Shown here one piece after another: positions 37,099 to 45,154 of a DNA stretch of 64,000 nucleotides (positions are counted from its first letter, which is position 1; each line of letters begins with the position of its first letter). The stretch is from the NCBI GenBank assembly GCA_002729495.1, contig PBYE01000032.1, positions 62,001 to 126,000 on the forward strand, read 5' to 3'. The notes beneath the pieces were generated by a model that was not told the origin of the DNA, did not search any database, and was given only the letters and a program-made list of their open reading frames with translations. The DNA comes from Chromatiales bacterium (GTDB taxonomy: Bacteria > Pseudomonadota > Gammaproteobacteria > Steroidobacterales > GCA-2729495). Made by a program: the position numbers and the translations under genes.

Positions 37099-37842
37099 TC
37101 AGGCCTGGCCTGTCTCGCGCCAGCGCTCTAATGCCGCCAACTGTTCCGCGCAGATGGTCGAAATGCCATCGCCTGCAAGATTAAGCAACTGATCCAGTTC
37201 GTTCCGCCTGAATGCATGACCCTCGGCGGTGCCCTGCACCTCGATAAAACTACCCGCTTCATTCATAACCACATTCATATCGGTTTCGGCCGCGGAGTCT
37301 TCGGCATAATCCAGGTCAAGGACAGGGCTGCCTGCGTAGATGCCAACTGAAACAGCAGCAATCTGACCGTGCAAAGGGTTTTTCTTAATTTTTGTGTCCG
37401 CCAGTAAACGCTCCACTGCCATGGCAAGCGCAACGTATGCGCCGGAAATAGCAGTAGTCCGGGTGCCGCCATCAGCCTGCAACACGTCACAATCCAGCGT
37501 GATAGTTAAACCGTCCAGAACATTCAGGTTGGTAGCTGCCCGCAGGGACCGCCCGATCAGACGCTGAATCTCCTGGGTGCGTCCGGACTGCTTGCCCCTT
37601 GCTGCTTCACGCCGACCCCTTGTGTGCGTTGCGCCCGGCAGCATTCCATATTCCCCGGTCACCCAGCCGCTGCCCTTACCGCGGAGGAAATGCGGTACAA
37701 CATCTTCAACGCTGGCGGTACAAAGAACGCGCGTCGCGCCAAACGCGGCAAGCACCGAGCCCGCAGCGTGGCAAGTGTAATCCGGTTCGAAAGAAACTTC
37801 CCGCAGCTCGTTTGCTGCGCGACCGCTTGGTCGATTGGCCAT
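37099..37842 (-). CDS. rph: Ribonuclease PH
   Basis: Phosphate-dependent 3'-to-5' exoribonuclease that trims tRNA precursors. 247 aa. Characteristic segments are [29 protein letters not shown] with the [20 protein letters not shown] lid, and the phosphate/metal region [19 protein letters not shown]. The C-terminal helix is complete, unlike the truncated K-12 version. Confidence 0.97.
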   Translation of the reverse strand: MANRPSGRAANELREVSFEPDYTCHAAGSVLAAFGATRVLCTASVEDVVPHFLRGKGSGWVTGEYGMLPGATHTRGRREAARGKQSGRTQEIQRLIGRSLRAATNLNVLDGLTITLDCDVLQADGGTRTTAISGAYVALAMAVERLLADTKIKKNPLHGQIAAVSVGIYAGSPVLDLDYAEDSAAETDMNVVMNEAGSFIEVQGTAEGHAFRRNELDQLLNLAGDGISTICAEQLAALERWRETGQA

Positions 37843-37876
37843 GCTGATACCTGTCGTTTATTGTTTTCTGAAGCTA

Positions 37877-38620
37877 TTAGCCGCAGTAGCTTAACGCGGC
37901 TGCAGACGTATTATCACTGTGCGGCGCAGCCGCCTTGGTTGCCATTTCCCCCAGTATTTTAAGGTTGGTTTCCAGCGCCCCGGGTTCAGCGGCTGACAAC
38001 CCTGCCAGTTTTTCTTCTTCGAGGGGTGACCAGAAGCCGTCACTGCACACCAGCATTACATCACCTTCCCGCATTTCCTTCTGACAACTGATGCTCATGC
38101 GTGGGAGGTCCGCATCACCGCCCAGGCAACACTCGACATAGTTGCGCATGGGATGTGCTGCCTGTTCTTCCGGCTTAATAATGCCATCGTAGAGTAGTAC
38201 TTCAACGTGGCTGTGGTCACGCGTACGCTCACGCACGGTTGCGCTGCGCAGGTGGTAGATACGACTGTCGCCAACATGGGCCCAGAACGCGGCACCATCC
38301 TGCACCAGGCACAGCGCACAGGTTGCGCGTGGACGCGCTTCAACAGAATGTTCCGCGCCGAGTTCAACCACGGCCGCGTGTGCCTGGCCAATAGCCAGGT
38401 GCAGAAAACCCTGTGGATCGAAAACAGGATGGGATTGCTCTTGAAATGCTTTCTCGATGGTTTCAACTGTGAGTGCAGCCGCACGGGCTCCGTTGGCGTG
38501 ACCGCCCATTCCGTCAATAGCGATCAGCAGCGTGGTGTCATCTGTTTCGATGACCTTGACTCGATCCTGGTTCTCCTCGCGGTTCCCAAGCAAGCTGATT
38601 ACGGCACTTTGGTTCGGCAT
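37877..38620 (-). CDS. PP2C-type serine/threonine phosphatase
   Basis: 247-aa metal-dependent protein phosphatase from ATG at 38620 (AGGAAAA just upstream; the frame is open to 38647). PP2C motifs in order are GNREENQDR, IDGMGGHANG, HVGDSRIYHLR, LVCSDGFWS and SDNTSAA, so the metal-binding aspartates are all present. It starts the minus-strand run PP2C-rph-rdgB-hemW, divergent from yicC. No partner kinase is in the window. Confidence 0.92.
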   Translation of the reverse strand: MPNQSAVISLLGNREENQDRVKVIETDDTTLLIAIDGMGGHANGARAAALTVETIEKAFQEQSHPVFDPQGFLHLAIGQAHAAVVELGAEHSVEARPRATCALCLVQDGAAFWAHVGDSRIYHLRSATVRERTRDHSHVEVLLYDGIIKPEEQAAHPMRNYVECCLGGDADLPRMSISCQKEMREGDVMLVCSDGFWSPLEEEKLAGLSAAEPGALETNLKILGEMATKAAAPHSDNTSAAALSYCG

Positions 38621-38794
38621 TAGGTTTTCCTGCAGCCAGGTATCCACTCCGGACGCCTGACATTACAATATCGACTCACACAGCGGCACAGTTTAAGCCG
38701 AAGGTGGCAGCTGTGCATTATGCAACCTGCAAAAACGTGACGCCGTTCTACCCGCAGCCCCCGACCGGGCATGCGGCTGCGGCCGAGGATAAAG

Positions 38795-39661
38795 ATGATT
38801 AACAGCATGACGGGGTTTGCGAGCAGCGAACAAAATACCGCACAGGGCAAGTTACTGTGGGAACTGCGCACGGTCAATCATCGATACCTGGAATCCACAT
38901 TCAAACTGCCCGACGGGTTCCGCGCACTGGAACCCGTACTCCGCGAGTGCGTCGGGGCCCGGCTCAAGCGAGGGAAGCTCGATGCAGTATTGCAGTTTCG
39001 GCCGGCGGCATCCGTTACGGCCGCGCTCCAGGTAAATGCAAAACTCGCTGACGAAGTTATACGTGAAGCGCAGGTTATAGAGACCCGCATGGAAGCACCC
39101 GTGAGCATGAATGCAATGGATGTGTTGCGCTGGCCAGGAGTTGTCGAGCAGGACGCGACAGACACAAAAGCATTATACGAACCTGCCTCGGCGTTGCTCG
39201 ACACAGCACTCGCATCACTATGCGACGCACGCGCTCGCGAAGGGCAGCGGATAATGGCGTTACTGGAAGAACGACTGGACCAGATTGCTGCTCTGGTTGC
39301 CCAGGTCCGAGAGCATATGCCGGAAGTGCTTGAAGGTATTCGTACCCGGGTTGGGGAACGTGCCAAGGCACTCGAAACCAGGATTGATGATGAACGACTG
39401 GAGCAGGAACTGGTGTTGCTTGCGCAGAAAATGGATGTAGCCGAAGAACTGGACCGGCTGGATGCGCATATCGAGGAAGCCCGTGAAGCATTTCAGACGG
39501 AGGGGACGGTTGGCCGGCGCCTGGATTTCCTGATGCAGGAATTCAACCGGGAGGCCAACACGCTGGGATCGAAATCCGCCGATCCGCGCACCACGAAAGC
39601 CGCTGTTGACCTGAAGGTGCTCATCGAACAGATGCGTGAGCAGGTCCAGAACATAGAGTGA
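38795..39661 (+). CDS. yicC: YicC/YloC family endoribonuclease
   Basis: 288 aa from ATG at 38795, giving the family N-terminus MINSMTGFAS. The C-terminal DUF1732 part has the conserved EELDRLDAHIEE and GRRLDFLMQEFNREANTLGSKS segments. YicC-like proteins are reported to be endoribonucleases and to affect small RNA turnover. The neighbourhood rph-yicC-gmk-rpoZ-spoT is conserved. It is the first plus-strand gene after a long minus-strand stretch. Confidence 0.95.
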   Translation: MINSMTGFASSEQNTAQGKLLWELRTVNHRYLESTFKLPDGFRALEPVLRECVGARLKRGKLDAVLQFRPAASVTAALQVNAKLADEVIREAQVIETRMEAPVSMNAMDVLRWPGVVEQDATDTKALYEPASALLDTALASLCDARAREGQRIMALLEERLDQIAALVAQVREHMPEVLEGIRTRVGERAKALETRIDDERLEQELVLLAQKMDVAEELDRLDAHIEEAREAFQTEGTVGRRLDFLMQEFNREANTLGSKSADPRTTKAAVDLKVLIEQMREQVQNIE

Positions 39662-39721
39662 GGTGTTATAAGATAGCGCTCACCTCTTGGGACCACATTA
39701 AATAAAGAAAGAGAATTACCC

Positions 39722-40279
39722 ATAAAGAGTTCAAAAATTTTGATATTGCTGTTTACGGCCGCATGGCTGGCCGGCTGCTCCTCGCCCGCCCAGATGGAGG
39801 GTATGGTTTTTACCCCGGACGCAAGCGCGGTCGGCAGCTACGACGATGTGCTGCAGAAACAAATGCAGGTTAAGTCGGTAGAAGGCGGTGAAGATACAAA
39901 CCCGATATGGACGTCCGAGATCAGTAACGAGGCTTTCCAGGCAGCACTGGAACAGAGCCTTGCCAACGCCGGATTGCTGGGCACGGATGGCCGCTTCAAA
40001 TTATCGGTCACCCTTACTCAGGTCGATCAGCCCCTGTTCGGTTTCGACATGACCGTTACGTCCAAAATAAGGTATGCCCTTAAAGACACGCTATCGGACA
40101 AGATTATTCTCGACGAGGTGATCGTTGCACCTTTCACGGCGACCGTAAGCGATGCTTTCGCAGGCATAAAACGAGTGCGTATCGCCAACGAAGGCTCGGC
40201 CAGAAAAAATATTGAGTTGCTGCCACAAAAACTTGAGGAACTGAATATCGGCAATGAACAGGTCTCCATGGCCTTCTGA
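39722..40279 (+). CDS. Small outer-membrane lipoprotein, unknown function
   Basis: About 185 aa. The signal peptide ends in the lipobox WLAGC. The best start by structure is ATA at 39722, eight bases after AGAAAGAGA. It gives an 18-residue signal peptide with two lysines near the start (KSSKILILLFTAAWLAGC). No ATG or GTG is available; the only other choice is TTG at 39740, which leaves 12 residues and no positive charge. The mature part has a DxxFG-type strand segment (TQVDQPLFGFDMTVTSKIRY) like small lipoproteins of the YajG/UPF kind, but no family is claimed. Confidence 0.7.
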   Translation: MKSSKILILLFTAAWLAGCSSPAQMEGMVFTPDASAVGSYDDVLQKQMQVKSVEGGEDTNPIWTSEISNEAFQAALEQSLANAGLLGTDGRFKLSVTLTQVDQPLFGFDMTVTSKIRYALKDTLSDKIILDEVIVAPFTATVSDAFAGIKRVRIANEGSARKNIELLPQKLEELNIGNEQVSMAF

Positions 40280-40328
40280 CCGACCGAAGACCGGCGAGAT
40301 CCTTGTCGAAATAGCATACGGCCGACAA

Positions 40329-40745
40329 GTGACAGTCAAGTATGAAATGAACCGGGCTTTGTCGCCCGAAGACTTCGTGGATGTCCTGGAAAGGTCCGGT
40401 CTGGCAGAGCGCCGGCCGACCGGCGATCTGACGACCATGCGCGGAATGGTCGAAAATACCAACCTGATCGTGACCGCGTGGGACGGTGACCTTCTGGTCG
40501 GTGTTGCGCGCTCGATGACCGACTTTCACTACGCCTGTTACCTGTCTGATCTTGCCGTGGACCGGGCTTTTCAGAAACAGAGCATAGGTCGGGTATTGCT
40601 GCGCTTAACGACCGACAAACTAGGTCCGCAATGTAAACTGATCCTGGTATCGGCACCCGCGGCGAATGACTACTATTCGGCCCTGGGATTTGAAAAGAAC
40701 GAGCGCACGTGGGTATTGCCAAGAGGCAAACAGATCGATAGTTGA
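40329..40745 (+). CDS. GNAT-family N-acetyltransferase
   Basis: 138 aa from GTG at 40329; the frame also has an ATG at 40254 overlapping the lipoprotein end. The GNAT core is seen in LVGVARSMTDFHYACYLSDLAVDRAFQKQSIGRVLL: strand 4 followed by the acetyl-CoA loop, which here reads QKQSIG instead of the usual R/Q-x-x-G-x-G/A. Substrate unknown. It lies between the lipoprotein and gmk on the same strand. The GTG start is chosen because family members begin right at the first strand (TVKYEMNRALSPEDF). Confidence 0.82.
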   Translation: MTVKYEMNRALSPEDFVDVLERSGLAERRPTGDLTTMRGMVENTNLIVTAWDGDLLVGVARSMTDFHYACYLSDLAVDRAFQKQSIGRVLLRLTTDKLGPQCKLILVSAPAANDYYSALGFEKNERTWVLPRGKQIDS

Positions 40746-40802
40746 GCGAAGCAAATTGCAATGCCATTTCTTTCCACGACGAAATATCTAGAATGACCGG
40801 TT

Positions 40803-41438
40803 GTGAATCTGAATAATCCAGAATGTGGCCATTTGTTCGTGATAACTGCACCTTCGGGCGCCGGTAAAACCACGCTCGTACATGGACTAATGGAAGCCAA
40901 CAAGAACCTGCGCTTTTCCATTTCCTACACAACTCGCGAACCACGTGCGACAGAAGTACACGAAAAGGACTATTTTTTTGTTTCCAACGATGCTTTTCAG
41001 GTGATGGTTGATGCCGGTGACTTCCTGGAACATGCGCGTGTTTTTGACTATCACTACGGCACCTCAAAGACCCAGGTAGAAGGTTTACTCAACGAGGGTT
41101 ACAGCGTGATTCTCGAAATTGACTGGCAGGGTGCGCAACAGGTGCGCAATCATATGCCCGACTGCCGCAGCATTTTTATCCTGCCGCCGTCGGTGGGCGA
41201 GTTACGGCGCAGATTAACCGGTCGCGGCACCGACAGCGAAGACGTTATTCAGCGTCGCTTTCAGGACGCCCTCGAGGACATGTCCCACTGGAACGAGTTT
41301 GATTTTGTAGTAATCAACGACGATCTTAAGCAAGCGCTGGTCGAGCTGCAGGCCATCGTTGGCGACGAAGGTGAAGCCAATTCCAGCAGCAACGATAAAA
41401 TTGTGCGACAGGTTAAAGCATTGCTTAACCAGGCCTGA
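40803..41438 (+). CDS. gmk: Guanylate kinase
   Basis: Phosphorylates GMP to GDP. 211 aa from a GTG start. P-loop APSGAGKTT, GMP-binding SISYTTREPR and the EIDWQGAQQV segment are all intact. Odd: the last third of the C-terminal helix region is encoded partly by an inserted repeat. After the TGA stop the same frame stays open for 77 more codons through a palindrome-rich sequence and then into a second tail beginning with the same residues, NDDLKQAL. The working protein therefore seems to have exchanged its original C-terminus. Confidence 0.95.
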   Translation: MNLNNPECGHLFVITAPSGAGKTTLVHGLMEANKNLRFSISYTTREPRATEVHEKDYFFVSNDAFQVMVDAGDFLEHARVFDYHYGTSKTQVEGLLNEGYSVILEIDWQGAQQVRNHMPDCRSIFILPPSVGELRRRLTGRGTDSEDVIQRRFQDALEDMSHWNEFDFVVINDDLKQALVELQAIVGDEGEANSSSNDKIVRQVKALLNQA

Positions 41439-41548
41439 GCGGCTGCAACCGATACGCATCTCCGCAAGCAGCGCTTGCTCCGATGTCCCTTCCCGCGTCC
41501 AGCCTTTGCGGCGCTTTTCTGCCGCCGCAAAGGCTGCCGTCAGTCAAA
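41409..41548 (+). repeat. Palindrome-rich interspersed repeat, copy A
   Basis: Bases 41409-41493 match the reverse complement of 42671-42755 at 80 of 85 positions, and 41515-41548 match the reverse complement of 42565-42598 at 34 of 34. It contains a 13-bp perfect hairpin (41501-41513 with 41523-41535) and a 6-bp one (41464-41469 with 41473-41478). It begins inside the last ten codons of gmk and ends right before the displaced gmk tail. Confidence 0.85.
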
Positions 41549-41669
41549 CGACGACCTTAAGCAGGCGCTGACGGAACTGGCGGGCATTGTGCTGGGCGGC
41601 GGGAAATCCAGTGTGACAACAGAGCCGGCCGTCCAAAACCGGGTCGAGGCCATCCTCACTGCCAGCTAG
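41547..41669 (+). pseudogene. Displaced original 3' end of gmk
   Basis: Forty codons from AAC at 41547 to TAG at 41669 in the same frame as gmk. They start NDDLKQALTELAGIV, compared with NDDLKQALVELQAIV at 41316 in the live gene. The 24-base junctions differ at two positions. It has no start codon of its own and ends like a guanylate kinase C-terminal helix. Best explained as the end of gmk before a repeat insertion/duplication. Confidence 0.7.
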
Positions 41670-41687
41670 CTATAATAAATAGATTCG

Positions 41688-41714
41688 CTGTAGGAGCGGC
41701 TTTAGCCGCGAACC
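41688..41714 (+). repeat. REP element, forward copy
   Basis: TGTAGGAG followed by CGGCTTTAGCCGCGAACC, the classical gammaproteobacterial REP form with its own short hairpin (CGGCT/AGCCG). It pairs with an inverted copy 95 bases downstream. Confidence 0.8.
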
Positions 41715-41808
41715 CGCAGTCCGAAATCGTAGTGTTGATTGCTGCCTCGGTTTATCCGGGCCCACGCCATATAGGGTTTCCGCTACCGGCAATAATTAGA
41801 AACAACGG

Positions 41809-41838
41809 CAGGTTCGCGGCTAAAGCCGACTCCTACAA
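41809..41838 (-). repeat. REP element, inverted copy
   Basis: Reverse complement carries TGTAGGAG, an extra T, then CGGCTTTAGCCGCGAACC. Together with 41688-41714 it forms a REP doublet (REPIN/BIME) between gmk and rpoZ. Such elements are mobilised by RAYT transposases, none of which is in this window. Confidence 0.8.
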
Positions 41839-41963
41839 GAAGGTTTCCATACCTCATATAATATCTGGTCATAAGGCATTGCGGTTAGTCAAAACTGCCT
41901 GTAACCTTGCGCGTCCCATGCAGGGCGGAAACCGCCTCCACATATATATTTTAGAGTGCAGCA

Positions 41964-42569
41964 ATGGCCAGAATTACTGTAGAAGACTGTCTCAAGAAAA
42001 TCGACAACCAGTTCGATCTCGTCATGACGGCTGCCAAACGGGCTCGTCGTCTCGCTAATGGCGCAGACCCGCTCGTGGAGCTTGAAAACGACAAGCCAAC
42101 CGTAGTCGCGTTGCGTGAAATTGCCGAAGGTCTTATCAACGAAGAAATTCTTGCTGAAATGACACAGCCGGAAGAAGATATCCTGAGCAGCGAAGAAGCG
42201 GAAGAACTGCTGGCCAGTACACCCATGCCCGGTATGGAAGGCACATCGATTACGGCATCGCCGGTTTTACAGGGCTCCTTGGCCAGGCAACCTGCTGTCA
42301 AAGAAACTCCGGCGGCACCTGAATCAGAACCCGAAGCTCCTGCTGCACCGACTATTGACGAAGAAATGGCCGCACTGCTGGCCGGCACTGCTTTGCCCGA
42401 GCCGGAAGCGTCGGCAGAACCCACACCCCTGGAAACAGCACCGGCAGAAACCGAAGATGGGCCTGCTGCAATAGAACCGGATCCTGCACCGGCAGAAACC
42501 GAAGATGGGCCTGCTGCAATAGAACCGGATCCTGCACCGGCAGACGACGAAGATAAGCCCGGGTTTTGA
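41964..42569 (+). CDS. rpoZ: RNA polymerase omega subunit with long acidic tail
   Basis: Omega helps assemble RNA polymerase and, in E. coli, forms part of a ppGpp site. Residues 1-60 are normal omega ([43 protein letters not shown]). The protein then runs on to 201 aa, about twice the E. coli length. The tail is rich in Glu, Pro and Ala and includes a 16-residue unit repeated exactly twice plus a partial third. It sits between gmk and spoT as usual. Its stop codon lies inside the inverted repeat copy at 42565. Confidence 0.95.
   Translation: MARITVEDCLKKIDNQFDLVMTAAKRARRLANGADPLVELENDKPTVVALREIAEGLINEEILAEMTQPEEDILSSEEAEELLASTPMPGMEGTSITASPVLQGSLARQPAVKETPAAPESEPEAPAAPTIDEEMAALLAGTALPEPEASAEPTPLETAPAETEDGPAAIEPDPAPAETEDGPAAIEPDPAPADDEDKPGF
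42438..42533 (+). repeat. 48-base perfect tandem duplication in rpoZ
   Basis: Units 42438-42485 and 42486-42533 are identical, 16 codons each, and a partial third unit starts at 42534 before diverging. Identity at synonymous sites shows the duplication is recent or kept by gene conversion. Confidence 0.9.
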
Positions 42570-42755
42570 CTGACGGCAGCCTTTGCGGCGGCAGAAAAAA
42601 TCAGTGACGTGCAGGACGCACTAATGTCGCGGAGCGCATGGATGCGCGGGAGCGACAAAGGCCAGAAGCCGGAAGGGACATCGGAGCAAGCGCTGCTTGC
42701 GGAGATGGGTATCGGTTGCAGCCGCTCGGGCCTGGTCGGGCAATGCTTTAACCTG
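42565..42755 (-). repeat. Palindrome-rich interspersed repeat, copy B (inverted)
   Basis: Inverted counterpart of 41409-41548. Two blocks match (42671-42755 at 80/85, 42565-42598 at 34/34); the middle, 42599-42670, is 72 bases here against 21 in copy A. It includes a GCGCAT/ATGCGC palindrome. It starts within the end of rpoZ. On the minus strand it still encodes a gmk-tail-like stretch (QVKALPDQA) in an open frame, with no gmk attached. Confidence 0.85.
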
Positions 42756-42889
42756 CCATAGCGTCCCGCGATCGGGCGCAGCGTAACGATCCCACATTAT
42801 GCTCAATCGGACGGATTTTCCGCCCGGCAAGCGCCTGCGTGCGGCGCATTCCTTTATACTGGTTTAAAAACGTGGCATTAAATGACGAC

Positions 42890-42924
42890 AGCCTTTCAGG
42901 CGGCAAAAATACACCTGAAAGGCT
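42890..42924. repeat. 11-bp perfect hairpin upstream of spoT
   Basis: Arms AGCCTTTCAGG (42890-42900) and CCTGAAAGGCT (42914-42924) with a 13-base loop, 68 bases before spoT, no T run. The 422-base gap 42570-42991 holds this, repeat copy B and no recognisable gene. Confidence 0.6.
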
Positions 42925-42991
42925 AGAAGTCGGAATTTATTTCGAAGAATCATATTGATTCGTAGATAGCCGCGTTCCAAGGCCAACCGCG

Positions 42992-45145
42992 ATGGAATAC
43001 GCTGCGACGCTTCGTGACAAATTGCCGCCTACCCTGCGGGGCGTCGGATTACGGCGCCTGAATGCCAAACTCGAATACCTGACTGACGAACAGCGCGCCA
43101 AGGTAGAACGGGCCTTTGAATTCGGCACCCGGGCTCATACCGGCCAGACCCGCGCCAGCGGCCGCCCCTACATCAGCCACCCGGTAGCGGTGGCCGCGAT
43201 TGTTGCCGAACTCCGCCTGGATGTGGAAAGTATCTGCGCAGCGATTCTTCACGACGTTATTGAAGACACCGTTATCGATGTCGAACAGATTCGTGAAGAG
43301 TTTGGTGACGACGTGGCTAACATCGTGGACGGCGTGAGCAAGCTGGATCAGCTAAGTTTCACCAGCCGCGGCGAAGCCCAGGTCGAAAGCTTCCGTAAGA
43401 TGATGCTGGCGATGGTCGAGGACATACGCGTTATCCTCGTGAAGCTCGCAGACCGTCTGCACAACATGCGCACCCTTGAGGCACTGGGCCCGGACAAACG
43501 CGTCAGAATCGCCAGGGAAACCCTGGAGATCTATGCGCCAATTGCCAATCGCCTCGGTATCAACTGGCTAAAGATCGAGCTAGAGGATCTTGGCTTTCGT
43601 AGTGCGTACCCGTTCCGTGCCCGGGTAATCGACAGCACACTTCAGAAGGCGAAGGGTAATCAGCGCCAGATAGTCAAGCGCATTTCGGACCGGCTGCGTA
43701 AGTCGATGCGCGATGTTGGTATCAACGGCAGCGTACAAGGCCGCCAGAAACATTTGTACAGCATCTACAGAAAGATGCTGCGTAAAAAATTGCCGCTGAG
43801 CGAAATCGTGGACGTGTTCGGGTTCCGGATAATCGTTGAAGACCCGGATGACTGTTATCGCACGCTCGGCATCGTGCACCAGAACTATAAACCCATGCCC
43901 GGCCGCTTCAAAGATTACGTGGCGATACCGCGGCAAAACGGTTACCAGTCACTTCATACAACGCTGTTTGGCCCTAACGGCATTCCGGTTGAGGTCCAGA
44001 TACGTACGGGCGAGATGCAACGCGTTGCCGAGAGTGGTGTGGCAGCGCACTGGAATTACAAAGCAGTTGACCACAGCCTGATCTCACCCCAGGTGAAAGC
44101 ACGTGACTGGTTGACGTCGATCAGCGAAATGCAGACGACAGCGAACTCGGAAGAGTTCATGGAAAACGTCAAGGTCGATCTGTTTCCCGACAAGGTGTAT
44201 GTATTTACGCCCAAGGGTGAAATCCTGCGCCTGCCGCGCGGCGCGACCTGTGTCGATTTCGCTTATGCAGTACATACCGATGTCGGCAACCGCTGCGTAT
44301 CGGCCAAGCTTGACCGGAGGCTCGAACCGTTACGCACACCACTGAAGAATGGCCAGACTGTCCAGATCATTACCTCGCGGCGCGCGCATCCTAATCCGAC
44401 CTGGGTAAACTTCGTTGTCACCGCCAAGGCGCGACACAGTATTCGGCAATACCTGAAAAACCTGCGTCGGGATGAAGCCATTGAGTTGGGCCGTCGCCTG
44501 CTCGTGCAGGCGCTGCGCGCGCAGGGCACCAGCTTGCGCCGTATCAGCCGCAAACGGTTGAACAACCTGCTTGCCGAGTTCAAACTCGGCAAGCAGGTTG
44601 ACCTGTATGAGCAACTCGGTCTGGGTGAACGACTGGCGCCCGTCGTGGCGCAATTACTGCTGCAGGATTCGGGCCAGGAACCGGGCGAACAAGGCAAGCC
44701 CTCCAAGATTACGATTGCGGGCACCGAAGGCCTGGTCGTGAGTTATGGTCGTTGCTGTCACCCTATACCCGGCGATGAAATCATGGGGTACCTGAGCAGT
44801 GGCCGGGGTGTCGTTATACATCGCGATATTTGCGGCAACGTACACCAGTTCAGCAAACAACCGGGCAAATGGCTGGCAGTCGAGTGGGAACCCGATATCA
44901 ATCGCGACTTCTCGGTCGAGTTGCGTATAGAAATGGCCAACCGGCCCGGCTCCCTGGCAGAAGTCGCTCTGCAAATAGCCGAGGCTAGTTCAAATATCGA
45001 ACAGGTATCCGTCAGCGAAGATAATGATGACTTCGCAGAAATGATGTTTTTGATTCTTGTCCATGACCGGGTACACCTGGCGCGGGTACTAAGACGCATA
45101 CGAGTTATGGGTAATGTTAAGCGCGTCGCACGAATCTGCGCCTGA
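42992..45145 (+). CDS. spoT: Bifunctional (p)ppGpp synthetase/hydrolase
   Basis: Makes and degrades the stringent-response alarmone. 717 aa: HD hydrolase domain with ILHDVIEDT (about residue 87), synthetase domain with FGFRIIVEDPDDCY and RFKDYVAIPRQNGYQSLHTT (the RxKD form of bifunctional enzymes, not the ExDD of RelA), TGS domain (about 395-455), a zinc-finger-like CCHPIPGD helix region and a C-terminal ACT domain. The order rpoZ-spoT-ridA-recG is conserved in relatives. Confidence 0.97.
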   Translation: MEYAATLRDKLPPTLRGVGLRRLNAKLEYLTDEQRAKVERAFEFGTRAHTGQTRASGRPYISHPVAVAAIVAELRLDVESICAAILHDVIEDTVIDVEQIREEFGDDVANIVDGVSKLDQLSFTSRGEAQVESFRKMMLAMVEDIRVILVKLADRLHNMRTLEALGPDKRVRIARETLEIYAPIANRLGINWLKIELEDLGFRSAYPFRARVIDSTLQKAKGNQRQIVKRISDRLRKSMRDVGINGSVQGRQKHLYSIYRKMLRKKLPLSEIVDVFGFRIIVEDPDDCYRTLGIVHQNYKPMPGRFKDYVAIPRQNGYQSLHTTLFGPNGIPVEVQIRTGEMQRVAESGVAAHWNYKAVDHSLISPQVKARDWLTSISEMQTTANSEEFMENVKVDLFPDKVYVFTPKGEILRLPRGATCVDFAYAVHTDVGNRCVSAKLDRRLEPLRTPLKNGQTVQIITSRRAHPNPTWVNFVVTAKARHSIRQYLKNLRRDEAIELGRRLLVQALRAQGTSLRRISRKRLNNLLAEFKLGKQVDLYEQLGLGERLAPVVAQLLLQDSGQEPGEQGKPSKITIAGTEGLVVSYGRCCHPIPGDEIMGYLSSGRGVVIHRDICGNVHQFSKQPGKWLAVEWEPDINRDFSVELRIEMANRPGSLAEVALQIAEASSNIEQVSVSEDNDDFAEMMFLILVHDRVHLARVLRRIRVMGNVKRVARICA

Positions 45146-45154
45146 AAAAACCAG

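Noticed and set aside
41475-41669. 64-codon open frame after gmk as an independent gene
   Set aside because: The first part is repeat sequence and the last 40 codons are a displaced gmk tail; no ribosome-binding site for a separate start.
42438-42533. Direct repeats as a CRISPR array
   Set aside because: Only two 48-base units with no spacers, inside the rpoZ reading frame; a tandem duplication.
42621-42830. 69-codon minus-strand open frame with a gmk-tail-like segment
   Set aside because: It is the coding shadow of repeat copy B; there is no guanylate kinase domain and no initiation context.
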